Below, in pieces: positions 37,721-45,426 of a stretch of 64,000 nucleotides of DNA. Every line of letters begins with the position of its first letter. The first letter of the stretch is position 1. The position numbers were made by a program, and so were the translations under genes. Below the pieces are notes generated by a model. It was not told the origin of the DNA. It did not search any database and saw only the letters and a program-made list of their open reading frames with translations. This stretch comes from Pseudaquabacterium pictum (lineage in GTDB: Bacteria; Pseudomonadota; Gammaproteobacteria; Burkholderiales; Burkholderiaceae_C), in NCBI RefSeq assembly GCF_005403045.1, contig NZ_BJCL01000002.1, forward strand, positions 1 through 64,000. Reading direction: 5' to 3'.

Positions 37721-38532
37721 GCGATGCCCATGACACCGTGTACACCCTGCACCGCGGCAGCCGGCCGCTGCTGCTGAGCCTGCCCCATGTGGGCACCGCG
37801 CTGCCCGCCGCGCTGCAGCCGCGCCTGGTGCCCCGCGCTTTGGCGGTGGAAGACACCGACTGGCACCTGGAGCGGCTGTACGGCTTTGCGACAGCACTGG
37901 ATGTGAGCGTGCTGGTGCCGCGCCACAGCCGCTACCTGGTCGACCTGAACCGCCCGCCCGAGAACGCGCCGATGTACCCCGGCGTCAACAACACCGGCCT
38001 GTGCCCGGCCACCTTCTTCACCGGCGAGCCGCTGTACCAGCCTGGCCAGGCGCCGGACGGGGCCGAGGTGGCACAGCGTGTGGCCGCGTACTGGCGGCCT
38101 TACCACGACGCGCTGGCTGCTGAACTGGCGCGGCTGCGCGCCGCCCACGGCCAGGTGGTGCTGTTCGACGGCCACAGCATCCGCAGCGAGTTGCCCTGGC
38201 TGTTCGATGGCCGGCTGCCCGACCTGAACCTGGGCACCGCCAGCGGCAGCAGCTGCGCGCCGGCGCTGCGCGAAGCCTTGGCCGGCGTGCTGGCCGGTCA
38301 ATCCACCTACACCGTGGCGGTGGACGGCCGCTTCAAGGGTGGCCACATCACCCGCTTCTATGGCCGCCCGGCCGCCGGCATGCATGCGGTGCAGCTGGAG
38401 ATGACCTGGCGCTGCTACATGGAGGAAGCACCGCCGTTCGCCTGGCACGATGGCCGCGCCGCCCAGGTGCAGCCGCTGCTGAAGCAACTGGTGCAGGCGA
38501 TGCTGGACTTCGCCGAGGACGGCGCGGCATGA
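37717..38532 (+). CDS. hutG: N-formylglutamate deformylase (amidohydrolase)
   Basis: A 271-residue zinc hydrolase converting N-formylglutamate to glutamate and formate. Family blocks include [35 protein letters not shown] and [13 protein letters not shown]. With hutF next door this shows the five-step route that goes through N-formylglutamate, and not the formamide-releasing four-step route. ATGA overlaps couple it to hutI and hutF. Confidence 0.95.
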   Translation: MSDAHDTVYTLHRGSRPLLLSLPHVGTALPAALQPRLVPRALAVEDTDWHLERLYGFATALDVSVLVPRHSRYLVDLNRPPENAPMYPGVNNTGLCPATFFTGEPLYQPGQAPDGAEVAQRVAAYWRPYHDALAAELARLRAAHGQVVLFDGHSIRSELPWLFDGRLPDLNLGTASGSSCAPALREALAGVLAGQSTYTVAVDGRFKGGHITRFYGRPAAGMHAVQLEMTWRCYMEEAPPFAWHDGRAAQVQPLLKQLVQAMLDFAEDGAA

Positions 38533-39917
38533 GCACTGCACAGGCGCTCTGGGCGCCGCGGGCCTGGATCGGCGGTGGCTGGCAAGCCCGGGTGCTGCTG
38601 GAGATCGACGGCCAGGGCCACTTCAGCCAGGTGCATGCCGGCATGCCCGCGCCGCAAGGCGCCACCGTGCTGTCCGGCCCGGTGCTGCCGGGCCTGGTCA
38701 ATGCCCACAGCCATGCCTTCCAGCGCGCCTTTGCCGGCCTGGCCGAGCGCCGCAACGGCCAGGACGACGACTTCTGGAGCTGGCGCGACCGCATGTACGC
38801 GGTGGCGCTGCAGGTCTCGCCCGCCGCCCTGCGCGCCGTGGCCGGCCAGCTGTATGCCGAGCTGCTGCAGGGTGGCTACACCCAGGTCTGCGAATTCCAC
38901 TACCTGCAGCACCAGCCCGACGGCCAGCCCTACCCCGACCGGCTGACGATGTGCCAGGCGCTGATGCAGGCCGCGGCCGACACCGGCATCGGCCTGACCC
39001 TGCTGCCGGTGCTGTACGAGCGCGCCGGCTTCCAGCAGCCGGCGCTGCGGCCCGACCAGCGCCGGTTCGCCACGACCGCGACCGATGTGCTGGCGCTGCG
39101 GCAAGGCGTGCTGGATGCCGGCCAGCCGCTGGTGAGTGCGGGCGTGGCCATCCACTCGCTGCGGGCTGCGCAGCCGGCAGCGATCCGGCAGTTGCAGCAG
39201 GCGCTGGCCGATGTCGCAACGCCGATCCACATCCACATCGCCGAGCAGACGGCCGAGGTCGACGACTGCCTGGCCGCCACCGGCCAGCGGCCGATCGACT
39301 GGCTGGCCAGCCACCTGCCCCTGGATGCCCGCTGGCACCTGGTGCACGCCACCCATGCCACGCCGGCCGAGATCGACGCGGTGGGCCGTGCCGGTGCCGG
39401 CGTGGTGATCTGCCCAAGCACCGAGGCCAACCTGGGTGATGGCCTCGTCGACCTGCCGCGCTGGCTGGACAGCGGCGCGCTGCTGTCCCTGGGCAGCGAC
39501 AGCCATGTCAGCCGGCAATGGCCGGCCGAGCTGCGGCTGCTGGAGTACGGCCAGCGCCTGGCGCTGCGCCAGCGCAACCTGGGCGCCGCACCGCAGCTGG
39601 GGCTGGACGCCACGGCGGCACGGCTGTTCGACCGCCACCTGGCCGGCGGCGCGGCAGCGGCTGGCTTCGACTGCTGGGGCCTGGCGGCCGGCGCCCGCGC
39701 CGACCTGCTGGTGCTGGACGGGCAGGCCGACGGCCTGGCCGGCGTGCCGCCCAGCCACGCGCTGGACGCGCTGGTGTTCGCCACCGATGCACCGGCCTTC
39801 CGCGAGGTGTGGGTGGCCGGCCAGCGCCGGGTGGCCGACGGCCGCCACCGGCAGCAGGCCGCGCTGCGCGCCGCCCATGCCGAGGCCATGGCCAGGCTCT
39901 GGGCGGCCCCGGATTGA
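38529..39917 (+). CDS. hutF: Formimidoylglutamate deiminase
   Basis: A 462-residue amidohydrolase that deaminates N-formimino-L-glutamate to N-formylglutamate. Metal-binding GLVNAHSHAFQRAFAG, HIHIAEQ and the DSHVSRQWPAELRLLEYGQRL region are typical. It ends the rightward hut operon. Substrate flow is hutH, hutU, hutI, hutF, hutG, all encoded here. Confidence 0.95.
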   Translation: MSTAQALWAPRAWIGGGWQARVLLEIDGQGHFSQVHAGMPAPQGATVLSGPVLPGLVNAHSHAFQRAFAGLAERRNGQDDDFWSWRDRMYAVALQVSPAALRAVAGQLYAELLQGGYTQVCEFHYLQHQPDGQPYPDRLTMCQALMQAAADTGIGLTLLPVLYERAGFQQPALRPDQRRFATTATDVLALRQGVLDAGQPLVSAGVAIHSLRAAQPAAIRQLQQALADVATPIHIHIAEQTAEVDDCLAATGQRPIDWLASHLPLDARWHLVHATHATPAEIDAVGRAGAGVVICPSTEANLGDGLVDLPRWLDSGALLSLGSDSHVSRQWPAELRLLEYGQRLALRQRNLGAAPQLGLDATAARLFDRHLAGGAAAAGFDCWGLAAGARADLLVLDGQADGLAGVPPSHALDALVFATDAPAFREVWVAGQRRVADGRHRQQAALRAAHAEAMARLWAAPD

Positions 39918-39983
39918 CGCTGGGTACCGGCCCGTCCCTACACTGCCGGGTTGTCTTCCAACCCGACACGACAGGAGCATTCC

Positions 39984-40667
39984 ATGGGATCGATGATCAG
40001 CTTCAACCGCCCCGACGGCCAGGCCGTGCAGGGCTACCTGGCCGAGTGCCCCGGCGCCAAGGGCGCGGTGGTGGTGATCCAGGAGTGGTGGGGCCTGAAC
40101 GACCAGATCCGCGGCGTGGCCGACCGCATCGCCGCCGCCGGCTTCACGGCCCTGGTGCCTGACCTGTACCGTGGCAAGAGCACGGTGGAGGCCGAGGAAG
40201 CCCACCACCTGATGAGCAACCTGAATTTCGGCGACGCGGCCAGCCAGGACGTGCGCGGCGCGGTGCAGTACCTGAAGGCGAGCCATGTCAAGGTGGGCGT
40301 CACCGGCTTCTGCATGGGCGGCGCGCTGACCGTGCTGAGCCTGACCATGGCGCCCGAAGCGGATGCCGGCGTGGTCTGGTACGGCCTGCCGCCGCTGGAG
40401 TACGTGGACGCCAGCAAGATCAAGGCGCCGATGATCGCCCACTGGGCCGAGCAGGACGGCGCTTTCCCGATCGCCACGGTCGACCCGCTGGAAGCCAAGC
40501 TGCGCGAGGCCGGCGTGGCGTACCACGGCTACCGCTACCTGGCCCAGCACGGCTTCGCCAACGAAACCGCGCAAGGCCCCGGCCGCATCGCCATGACCCA
40601 GTACGACGCCGCCTGGGCCCAGCTGGCCTGGGACCGCAGCTTCGCCTTCTTCGGCAAGCATCTCTGA
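39984..40667 (+). CDS. Dienelactone hydrolase family protein
   Basis: A 227-residue alpha/beta hydrolase. It has the conserved EWWGLNDQIRGVADR, the cysteine nucleophile elbow GFCMGGALT and the final histidine in YLAQHGFANET. AGGAG lies six bases before ATG 39984, which decides this start over a position 33 bp upstream. It lies 66 bp after hutF, so it may have its own promoter. The natural substrate is unknown; classical members act in chlorocatechol degradation, for which there is no other gene here. Confidence 0.9.
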   Translation: MGSMISFNRPDGQAVQGYLAECPGAKGAVVVIQEWWGLNDQIRGVADRIAAAGFTALVPDLYRGKSTVEAEEAHHLMSNLNFGDAASQDVRGAVQYLKASHVKVGVTGFCMGGALTVLSLTMAPEADAGVVWYGLPPLEYVDASKIKAPMIAHWAEQDGAFPIATVDPLEAKLREAGVAYHGYRYLAQHGFANETAQGPGRIAMTQYDAAWAQLAWDRSFAFFGKHL

Positions 40668-40688
40668 GGTGAAAGGCCGGCGCCGCTG

Positions 40689-42140
40689 TCAGGGCGGATC
40701 CGGCCGGTCGCGCGCCGGTGCCGCGCCGGGCACCGGCAGCATGGCGGCCAGTTCCTGGTACATCGGCCGCGTGACCAGCCGCGCCACGCCGCTGGACAGC
40801 AGCGCGCAGGCCATCAGGCTCAGCACCATGGCCTGGCCTGACACCATCTCCATCACGATGATGAAGGCGGTGATCGGCCCGCCGGTGGTGGCGGCCAGGA
40901 AGCTGGCCATGCCCATGGCGATCAGCGGGATGGCGGCCTCGCGGCCCAGGCCCATGAACAGCGCCACATCGTTGCCGATGCCTGCGCCGATGGCCAGTGA
41001 CGGCGCAAACACGCCGGCCGGCACGCCCGACCAGGCCGAGATCCAGGTGGCGCAGAACTTCAGCAGCGTGTAGACGCCGGGCAGATCGCCCTGCCCTTCC
41101 AGCAATGCGCGGGTGGGGGCGTAGCCGGCCCCGGCCGTGGCACCCTGCGTGACCAGGCCGATCACCGCCACCGCCAGGCCGCAGCCGGCGGCAAAGCGCA
41201 GCGGATGGCTGCTGCGCCAGCGGCTGAAGCGGTCGGGCAGACCGCGCACCGACACCACGATCAGGCGGGCAAACAGCCCGCCGGCCAATCCGGCCACCAG
41301 CGCCACCACCAGCCCCGGCAACAGCAGCGACCACGACAGGGCCTGCACCTTCAGCCGGCCAAAGTAGGTGGCGTTGCCAAACACCGCCACCGCCACCAGG
41401 CCGGCCAGCACGATGGCCGCGATCACCAGTGCGCTGTGCGAGATGTGGCGCCGCCGCGTGAGCTGTTCCAGCGCAAACACGATGCCGCCGAGCGGCGTGT
41501 TGAAGGCCGCGGCAATGCCGGCGGCCGCACCAGCCACCATCAGGTCGTGCGCGTCGATGCCCGATTGCGGCGACAGCCAGCGCCGCGCGCCGACCATCAC
41601 GCCCGCGCCCACCTGCACCGTGGGCCCCTCGCGGCCGATCGACAGGCCGGCCAGCAGGCCGCCGGACACCAGCCCGATCTTGTGCAGCGACACCCGCAGC
41701 GACACCAGCCAGGCACGCTGGGCCGGCGGCAGGTCGTCATCGAGCGCGCGCACCACCTGCGGAATGCCCGAGCCCAGCGCGCCCGGCACATAGCGCCGCG
41801 CCCACCACAGCAGGGCCACGGTGAGGGCCGGTGTCCACAGCAGGGTGAGGTAGCGGCCCTGCGGGCCCCAGCCCTCGACCAGCCGGTAGCCGTGGATGGC
41901 CGCCTCGGCCAGCAGCGTGAAGGCCACCACGATGGCCCCGGTGGCGGCCGCATAGGCCAGCACCACGGCGCGGTCCAGCCACTGCCGGCCAGCCAGGAGT
42001 TCCTGCCGCAGGTTGCGCCAGATCTCGGGGTCGATGTCCTGCGCGGTGCGCCAGCCGCCATGCAGCCGGGCGCGGGCCAGGCGCACCAGTTCCCTCCAGG
42101 CTGCAGGGCGCGGGGCGGCATCATCACTCGGCATCGACAT
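40689..42140 (-). CDS. CLC-type chloride channel/transporter
   Basis: A 483-residue CLC membrane protein. The anion-binding motifs are present: GSGIP, GREGP (external gating glutamate kept) and GVFAPSLAIGAG. The internal segment reads FALEQLT where antiporters usually have a second glutamate, so proton coupling could differ. No CBS domains follow. The start at 42140 (MSMPSDD) gives normal length. It lies downstream of a MarR gene on the same strand; the gap contains an 11-bp tandem repeat and a motif shared with the marR promoter. Confidence 0.92.
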   Translation of the reverse strand: MSMPSDDAAPRPAAWRELVRLARARLHGGWRTAQDIDPEIWRNLRQELLAGRQWLDRAVVLAYAAATGAIVVAFTLLAEAAIHGYRLVEGWGPQGRYLTLLWTPALTVALLWWARRYVPGALGSGIPQVVRALDDDLPPAQRAWLVSLRVSLHKIGLVSGGLLAGLSIGREGPTVQVGAGVMVGARRWLSPQSGIDAHDLMVAGAAAGIAAAFNTPLGGIVFALEQLTRRRHISHSALVIAAIVLAGLVAVAVFGNATYFGRLKVQALSWSLLLPGLVVALVAGLAGGLFARLIVVSVRGLPDRFSRWRSSHPLRFAAGCGLAVAVIGLVTQGATAGAGYAPTRALLEGQGDLPGVYTLLKFCATWISAWSGVPAGVFAPSLAIGAGIGNDVALFMGLGREAAIPLIAMGMASFLAATTGGPITAFIIVMEMVSGQAMVLSLMACALLSSGVARLVTRPMYQELAAMLPVPGAAPARDRPDPP

Positions 42141-42186
42141 CGGCGTGGGGTCGGCGGGCGGAACAGCCGCAAGGCACAGCCAAAAC

Positions 42187-42210
42187 ACAATTGTATTTGC
42201 ACAATTGCAA
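42187..42210 (-). promoter_or_regulatory. AT-rich operator-like motif and -10 upstream of the CLC gene
   Basis: On the minus strand GCAAATACAATTGT contains a TACAAT -10 candidate and matches GCAAATATAATTTG before marR at 11 of 14 positions. A TTGCA-N4-TGCAA dyad overlaps it. AT-rich islands are rare here, which adds weight. Binding by the neighbouring MarR protein is inference. Confidence 0.5.
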
Positions 42211-42215
42211 GCACT

Positions 42216-42270
42216 CCGCCGGACCACCGCCGGACCACCGCCGGACCACCGCCGGACCACCGCCGGACCA
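42216..42270. repeat. Five exact tandem copies of an 11-bp unit
   Basis: CCGCCGGACCA is repeated five times without a mismatch, followed by a degenerate partial copy. It lies between marR and the CLC gene and is non-coding. The period of 11 is about one helical turn and not a multiple of three. It could be a protein-binding array or a slippage product. Confidence 0.9.
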
Positions 42271-42309
42271 CCGCTGGATCGGCCGTGCACCGCCGCGGCC
42301 GCCTGGCCG

Positions 42310-42831
42310 CTACATCTGCGCCAGCGGAATGCCGGCCGCACGCTCGTCGGCCTTCAGCACCGCCAGCAGCGTGCCCAGGTCCGCGTCCAGCCGGGCCAGT
42401 GTGGCCGCGTCCAGCGCCGCCAGCGCCTCCGGCAGCACCCCGGAGGCCGGGCCTGGTGCCTTCTTCAGCACGCGCAGGCCGCTGGGCGTGGCCCGCAGGC
42501 ACAGCGCCCGGCGGTCGGCTGTATCGCGGTTGGCCACCAGCAGGCCGGCAGTCACCATGGCCTTGACCAGGTTGCTGGCTGTGGTCTGATGGATGTCCAT
42601 GGCGCTGGCCAGTCCGCCCACGCCGATGTCGGGCCGTGCATGCACCACGCTCAGCGCCCAGAGCTGGGCACCGCCGATGCCCGCCCGCTTCTCCACCTGC
42701 TGGAAATGCGTCTTGACGGCATTGAACACGGAGCGGAATTTGCGCAGCACCCGGGTGGCGGGTTCGGCCTGGGCGTCCGGCAGGGTGGGGGCGACGGGTC
42801 GGCGTTTTGGCGCACGGGTCAGGGTCGGCAT
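42310..42831 (-). CDS. MarR-family transcriptional regulator
   Basis: A 173-residue winged-helix protein. The helix-turn-helix region (GGLASAMDIHQTTASNLVKAMVTAGLL) and the wing with NRDTADRRALCLRATPSG are typical of MarR. The N-terminus is basic (RAPKRRP). The leader is unusual: a dyad covering a perfect TATAAT and an intrinsic terminator lie between the promoter and the ATG at 42831. It precedes the CLC gene and probably regulates it and itself. Confidence 0.87.
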   Translation of the reverse strand: MPTLTRAPKRRPVAPTLPDAQAEPATRVLRKFRSVFNAVKTHFQQVEKRAGIGGAQLWALSVVHARPDIGVGGLASAMDIHQTTASNLVKAMVTAGLLVANRDTADRRALCLRATPSGLRVLKKAPGPASGVLPEALAALDAATLARLDADLGTLLAVLKADERAAGIPLAQM

Positions 42832-42879
42832 GCGGAAATCATAGGGGCAGCGGTGACCCCGGCAGACCTGCCCTGCACC

Positions 42880-42905
42880 AAAAAAGGCTGGGCCCGCTCG
42901 GGCCC
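42880..42905 (-). terminator. Intrinsic terminator in the marR leader
   Basis: On the minus strand a GGGCCC-GAGC-GGGCCC hairpin is followed four bases later by T6. It is 49 bp before the marR ATG and 121 bp after the tcdA stop. It could end tcdA transcription or attenuate marR. Confidence 0.5.
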
Positions 42906-42957
42906 CGCAAAGTCGCGCTCCTGACCGCGCGTCGATGGATGTCTCGACAAGCGGCTC

Positions 42958-42972
42958 GCAAATTATATTTGC
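42958..42972 (-). promoter_or_regulatory. Dyad overlapping the marR -10 promoter element
   Basis: GCAAAT-N3-ATTTGC contains TATAAT on the minus strand (42967 to 42962). No good -35 is visible. Repressor binding here would block marR transcription. The motif is related to the one before the CLC gene. Confidence 0.55.
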
Positions 42973-43025
42973 TTCAATGTATTTCGGCGCATCGGGGCCA
43001 TCCCGGCCCGCCCGCCTGACTGCGA

Positions 43026-43826
43026 TCAAGCCTGGCGTGCAGCCTGCACCAGCCGCAGCGCCTCGCCGGCGGCCACCAGGCCGAAGGTGGCGGTCACGGT
43101 GACGGTGGAGCCGTAGCCGGCGCAGTTCAGCGTGCCATCGGTGGCGCAGGCGGCTTCGTCGTCCTGCAGCGGCGCGGCCACGGCCTCGCGGCTGAAGACA
43201 CAGCGCAGGCCGATGCGGCCGGTGCGCGGGGCACCCTGCTTGCGCAGCCGCTGGCGCAGGCTGGCCAGCAGCGGATCGTGCGTGGTCTCGGCCAGGTCGG
43301 CCACTTCCACGGCCTGGGCCAGCTGCTTGCCACCGGCCGCACCCACGCAGACCAGCGGCGTGCCGGTCTGCAGCGCCCAGGCGGCCAGGGCCAGCTTGGC
43401 GGCGCTCTGGTCGCAGGCGTCGATCACCAGGTCCACGGCTGCCGGCAGCAGCGCCGGCCAGTTGTCGGCGGTGGCGAACTCCTCCACGCACAGCACGGCG
43501 CAGCCGGGGTGGATGTCGGCGATGCGCTGGCGCAGCGCCTCGGCCTTGGCCATGCCCAGCGTGCTGCCCACGGCCTGCACCTGGCGGTTGATGTTGGACT
43601 CGGCCACATGGTCCAGGTCGACCAGCACCAGCCGGGCCACACCACTGCGCGCCAGCGCCTCCACCGCCCAGCTGCCGACGCCACCCAGGCCGACCACCGC
43701 GATGCGCGCGCTGCGCACCGCCTGGTAGCCGGCAGCGCCGTACAGGCGACGCAGGCCGCCGAAGCGGCGCTCGAGATCGGCGTCTTCGGTGATGTCGGCC
43801 GTGGCGGTGCTGGCCAGCAGCACCAT
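43026..43826 (-). CDS. tcdA: tRNA threonylcarbamoyladenosine dehydratase (TcdA)
   Basis: A 266-residue E1-like (ThiF/MoeB) ATP-dependent enzyme that cyclises t6A37 of tRNA to ct6A. The nucleotide-binding VVGLGGVGSWAVEALARSGV and ESNINRQ are characteristic; the catalytic cysteine lies in the later LRCVFSRE region or nearby. The ATG shares one base with the cpoB stop (TGATG), so it is coupled to the Tol-Pal genes, an unexpected partner. Confidence 0.9.
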   Translation of the reverse strand: MVLLASTATADITEDADLERRFGGLRRLYGAAGYQAVRSARIAVVGLGGVGSWAVEALARSGVARLVLVDLDHVAESNINRQVQAVGSTLGMAKAEALRQRIADIHPGCAVLCVEEFATADNWPALLPAAVDLVIDACDQSAAKLALAAWALQTGTPLVCVGAAGGKQLAQAVEVADLAETTHDPLLASLRQRLRKQGAPRTGRIGLRCVFSREAVAAPLQDDEAACATDGTLNCAGYGSTVTVTATFGLVAAGEALRLVQAARQA

Positions 43827-44707
43827 CAGCCCTTCAGCGTGCCCAGGCGTTCCTTGCCCGCGGCGGCCGCCTCGCTGGCCGGGTGGGCCTTGATCAGGTC
43901 GTCGAGCGTCTTGCGGGCGCCGCGCGTGTCCTTCATCTCGATCTGGCAGTTGGCCACCGCCAGCAGGGCCTCGGGCGTGCGCGGATGGTTGGGCGCGGCC
44001 GTGACCATCGCGCGGAAGACGCTGATCGCCTCCTTGTAGTTCTTCTGCCCGTACAGCGCATTGCCCAGCCAGAAGCGCACCGAGTCGTTGTAGCCGCTGT
44101 TGGGATAGCGCTGCACGAAGGCACCCAGCGCGCCGGCGGCCTTGTCGAAGTCGCCACCGCGCAGCGCCGCCATCGCGGCGTCGTGGGCACGCCGCTCGTC
44201 GGGCTCGGCGCTGAACTCCTTGCCGTCGAGCGTGACCTTCTGCGGCTCCAGGTTGCGCAGCCGGTCGTCGAGGCTCTTGGCCATGTCGCGGGTCAGCTTC
44301 TGCAGATCGGCCAGGTCGCGCGCCAGCTGCTCCTGCGTGCCACGCAGCCTGGCGTTGTCGGCGCGCTGCGCCTCCAGCTGGGCATTGAGCTCCAGCAGGC
44401 TGCGGCGCAGCGCGCCCACCTGCTCCAGCAGCGCCGCCTGGGCCCGCGCCTGGTCCGCCAGCTTGGCCTGGGCGTTCTCGTCACTGGCCTGGATGCGCGC
44501 CCGCAGATCGAGGATGGCCTTGCGCGCCTCTTCGTCGTCGAACAAGCCAGCGTGTGCGCCAGCGGCCGCGCAGGCCATCACGACCGCGGCGGCCTGGGGC
44601 CGCCAGCGGCCCAGCAGCCGCCGCGGAACCGGCTTCGCCGGGCCGCTGGCGGCGCCCCCCTGGGGGGGAGCGCCGAAGGCGCTTCGGGGGGGGGGGGCCA
44701 CGGTCAC
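43826..44707 (-). CDS. cpoB: Cell-division coordinator CpoB (YbgF)
   Basis: A periplasmic protein linking Tol-Pal to peptidoglycan synthesis. The mature part starts near AGLFDDEEARK, then a coiled-coil region (residues about 60-150) and a C-terminal TPR domain (YPNSGYNDSVRFWLGNALYG, then EALLAVANCQIEMKD). The GTG at 44707 overlaps the pal stop (GTGA) and gives 293 residues, with about 30 odd residues before the hydrophobic signal core. Those residues are encoded by a GC repeat with a run of 12 C, so the true start may lie nearer the signal core. Confidence 0.88.
   Translation of the reverse strand: MTVAPPPRSAFGAPPQGGAASGPAKPVPRRLLGRWRPQAAAVVMACAAAGAHAGLFDDEEARKAILDLRARIQASDENAQAKLADQARAQAALLEQVGALRRSLLELNAQLEAQRADNARLRGTQEQLARDLADLQKLTRDMAKSLDDRLRNLEPQKVTLDGKEFSAEPDERRAHDAAMAALRGGDFDKAAGALGAFVQRYPNSGYNDSVRFWLGNALYGQKNYKEAISVFRAMVTAAPNHPRTPEALLAVANCQIEMKDTRGARKTLDDLIKAHPASEAAAAGKERLGTLKG
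44655..44697. repeat. GC hairpin cluster with G12/C12 homopolymer at the pal-cpoB junction
   Basis: C6-T-G7 at 44655-44668, then AGCGCC-GAA-GGCGCT at 44669-44683, then G12 at 44686-44697. It resembles GC-rich intergenic repeats I associate with Burkholderiales genomes (from memory, not searched). On the coding strand the C12 falls just inside the predicted 5' end of cpoB, where slippage would shift the reading frame. Confidence 0.8.
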
Positions 44708-45288
44708 CGGTCCTTCAGCTCGGCACGCCGGTTGCGCGCCCAGGCAGCTTCGTCCTGGCCTTCGACGGCCGGGCGCTCCTTGCCGAAGCTCACCGCTTCC
44801 AGCTGCGATTCCTGCACGCCCAGCAGCGCCAGCGACCTGGCCACCGCCTCGGCCCGCTTCTGGCCCAGGGCCAGGTTGTATTCGCGGCCGCCGCGGTCAT
44901 CGGTGTGGCCTTCGATCACCAGGCGCTTGCCGCGCTGGGCGGCCAGCTGCTTGGCGTGGCCGTCGATCAGGCCGCGGAACTCATCCCGGACGACGAAGCT
45001 GTCGAAATCGAAGTACACCACCCGGCCCAGCGTGGCGCCCGCGGCCGCGGCATTGCCCGCGCCCACCGCGCCCGGCAGGCTGACGGTGGCCACCTGCGAC
45101 TGAGGCGCCGGCGTGCCGGTGCCGCCGCTGGCGGTGGCGGCATTGCCAGTGGCGCCGGCCTGGCCGCTGACGGCCGTGGGCGTCCGGGATTCGACCGGGG
45201 TCTCGTCGAGCTTGACCGTCGAGCCGCAGCCCGCCAGCAGCAAGGCGGCCACGGTGGCCAGGCCACCCACGCGCATACGCATCATCAT
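44704..45288 (-). CDS. pal: Peptidoglycan-associated lipoprotein Pal
   Basis: A 194-residue outer-membrane lipoprotein (lipobox LAGC) with an OmpA-like peptidoglycan-binding domain: VVYFDFDSFVV, then EGHTDDRGGREYNLALGQKRAEAV and the terminal ARNRRAELKD. ATG at 45288 has GGAGAG five bases upstream and is followed by two further in-frame ATGs. A longer Ala/Gly/Thr linker than in E. coli separates anchor and domain. It couples by GTGA overlap to cpoB. Confidence 0.95.
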   Translation of the reverse strand: MMMRMRVGGLATVAALLLAGCGSTVKLDETPVESRTPTAVSGQAGATGNAATASGGTGTPAPQSQVATVSLPGAVGAGNAAAAGATLGRVVYFDFDSFVVRDEFRGLIDGHAKQLAAQRGKRLVIEGHTDDRGGREYNLALGQKRAEAVARSLALLGVQESQLEAVSFGKERPAVEGQDEAAWARNRRAELKDR

Positions 45289-45426
45289 GATCTCTCCAAG
45301 GTCAGCGGTGGCCCAGGCCACCCGAACGCCGGCCAGCGGCCGGCAAGCACCACGACCACCAGCCCGCAGGCCGGCGGCCGCACACGCGATCATCGCCCAT
45401 GTCCGCGGGCCGGCTGATCGCCGATG

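Noticed and set aside
42216-42270. CRISPR array
   Set aside because: Units are contiguous 11-mers without spacers and no cas gene is present.
42832-43025. Fluoride riboswitch, given the nearby CLC gene
   Set aside because: The leader belongs to marR, lacks the fluoride aptamer core that I know, and the CLC motif GREGP is of the chloride type.
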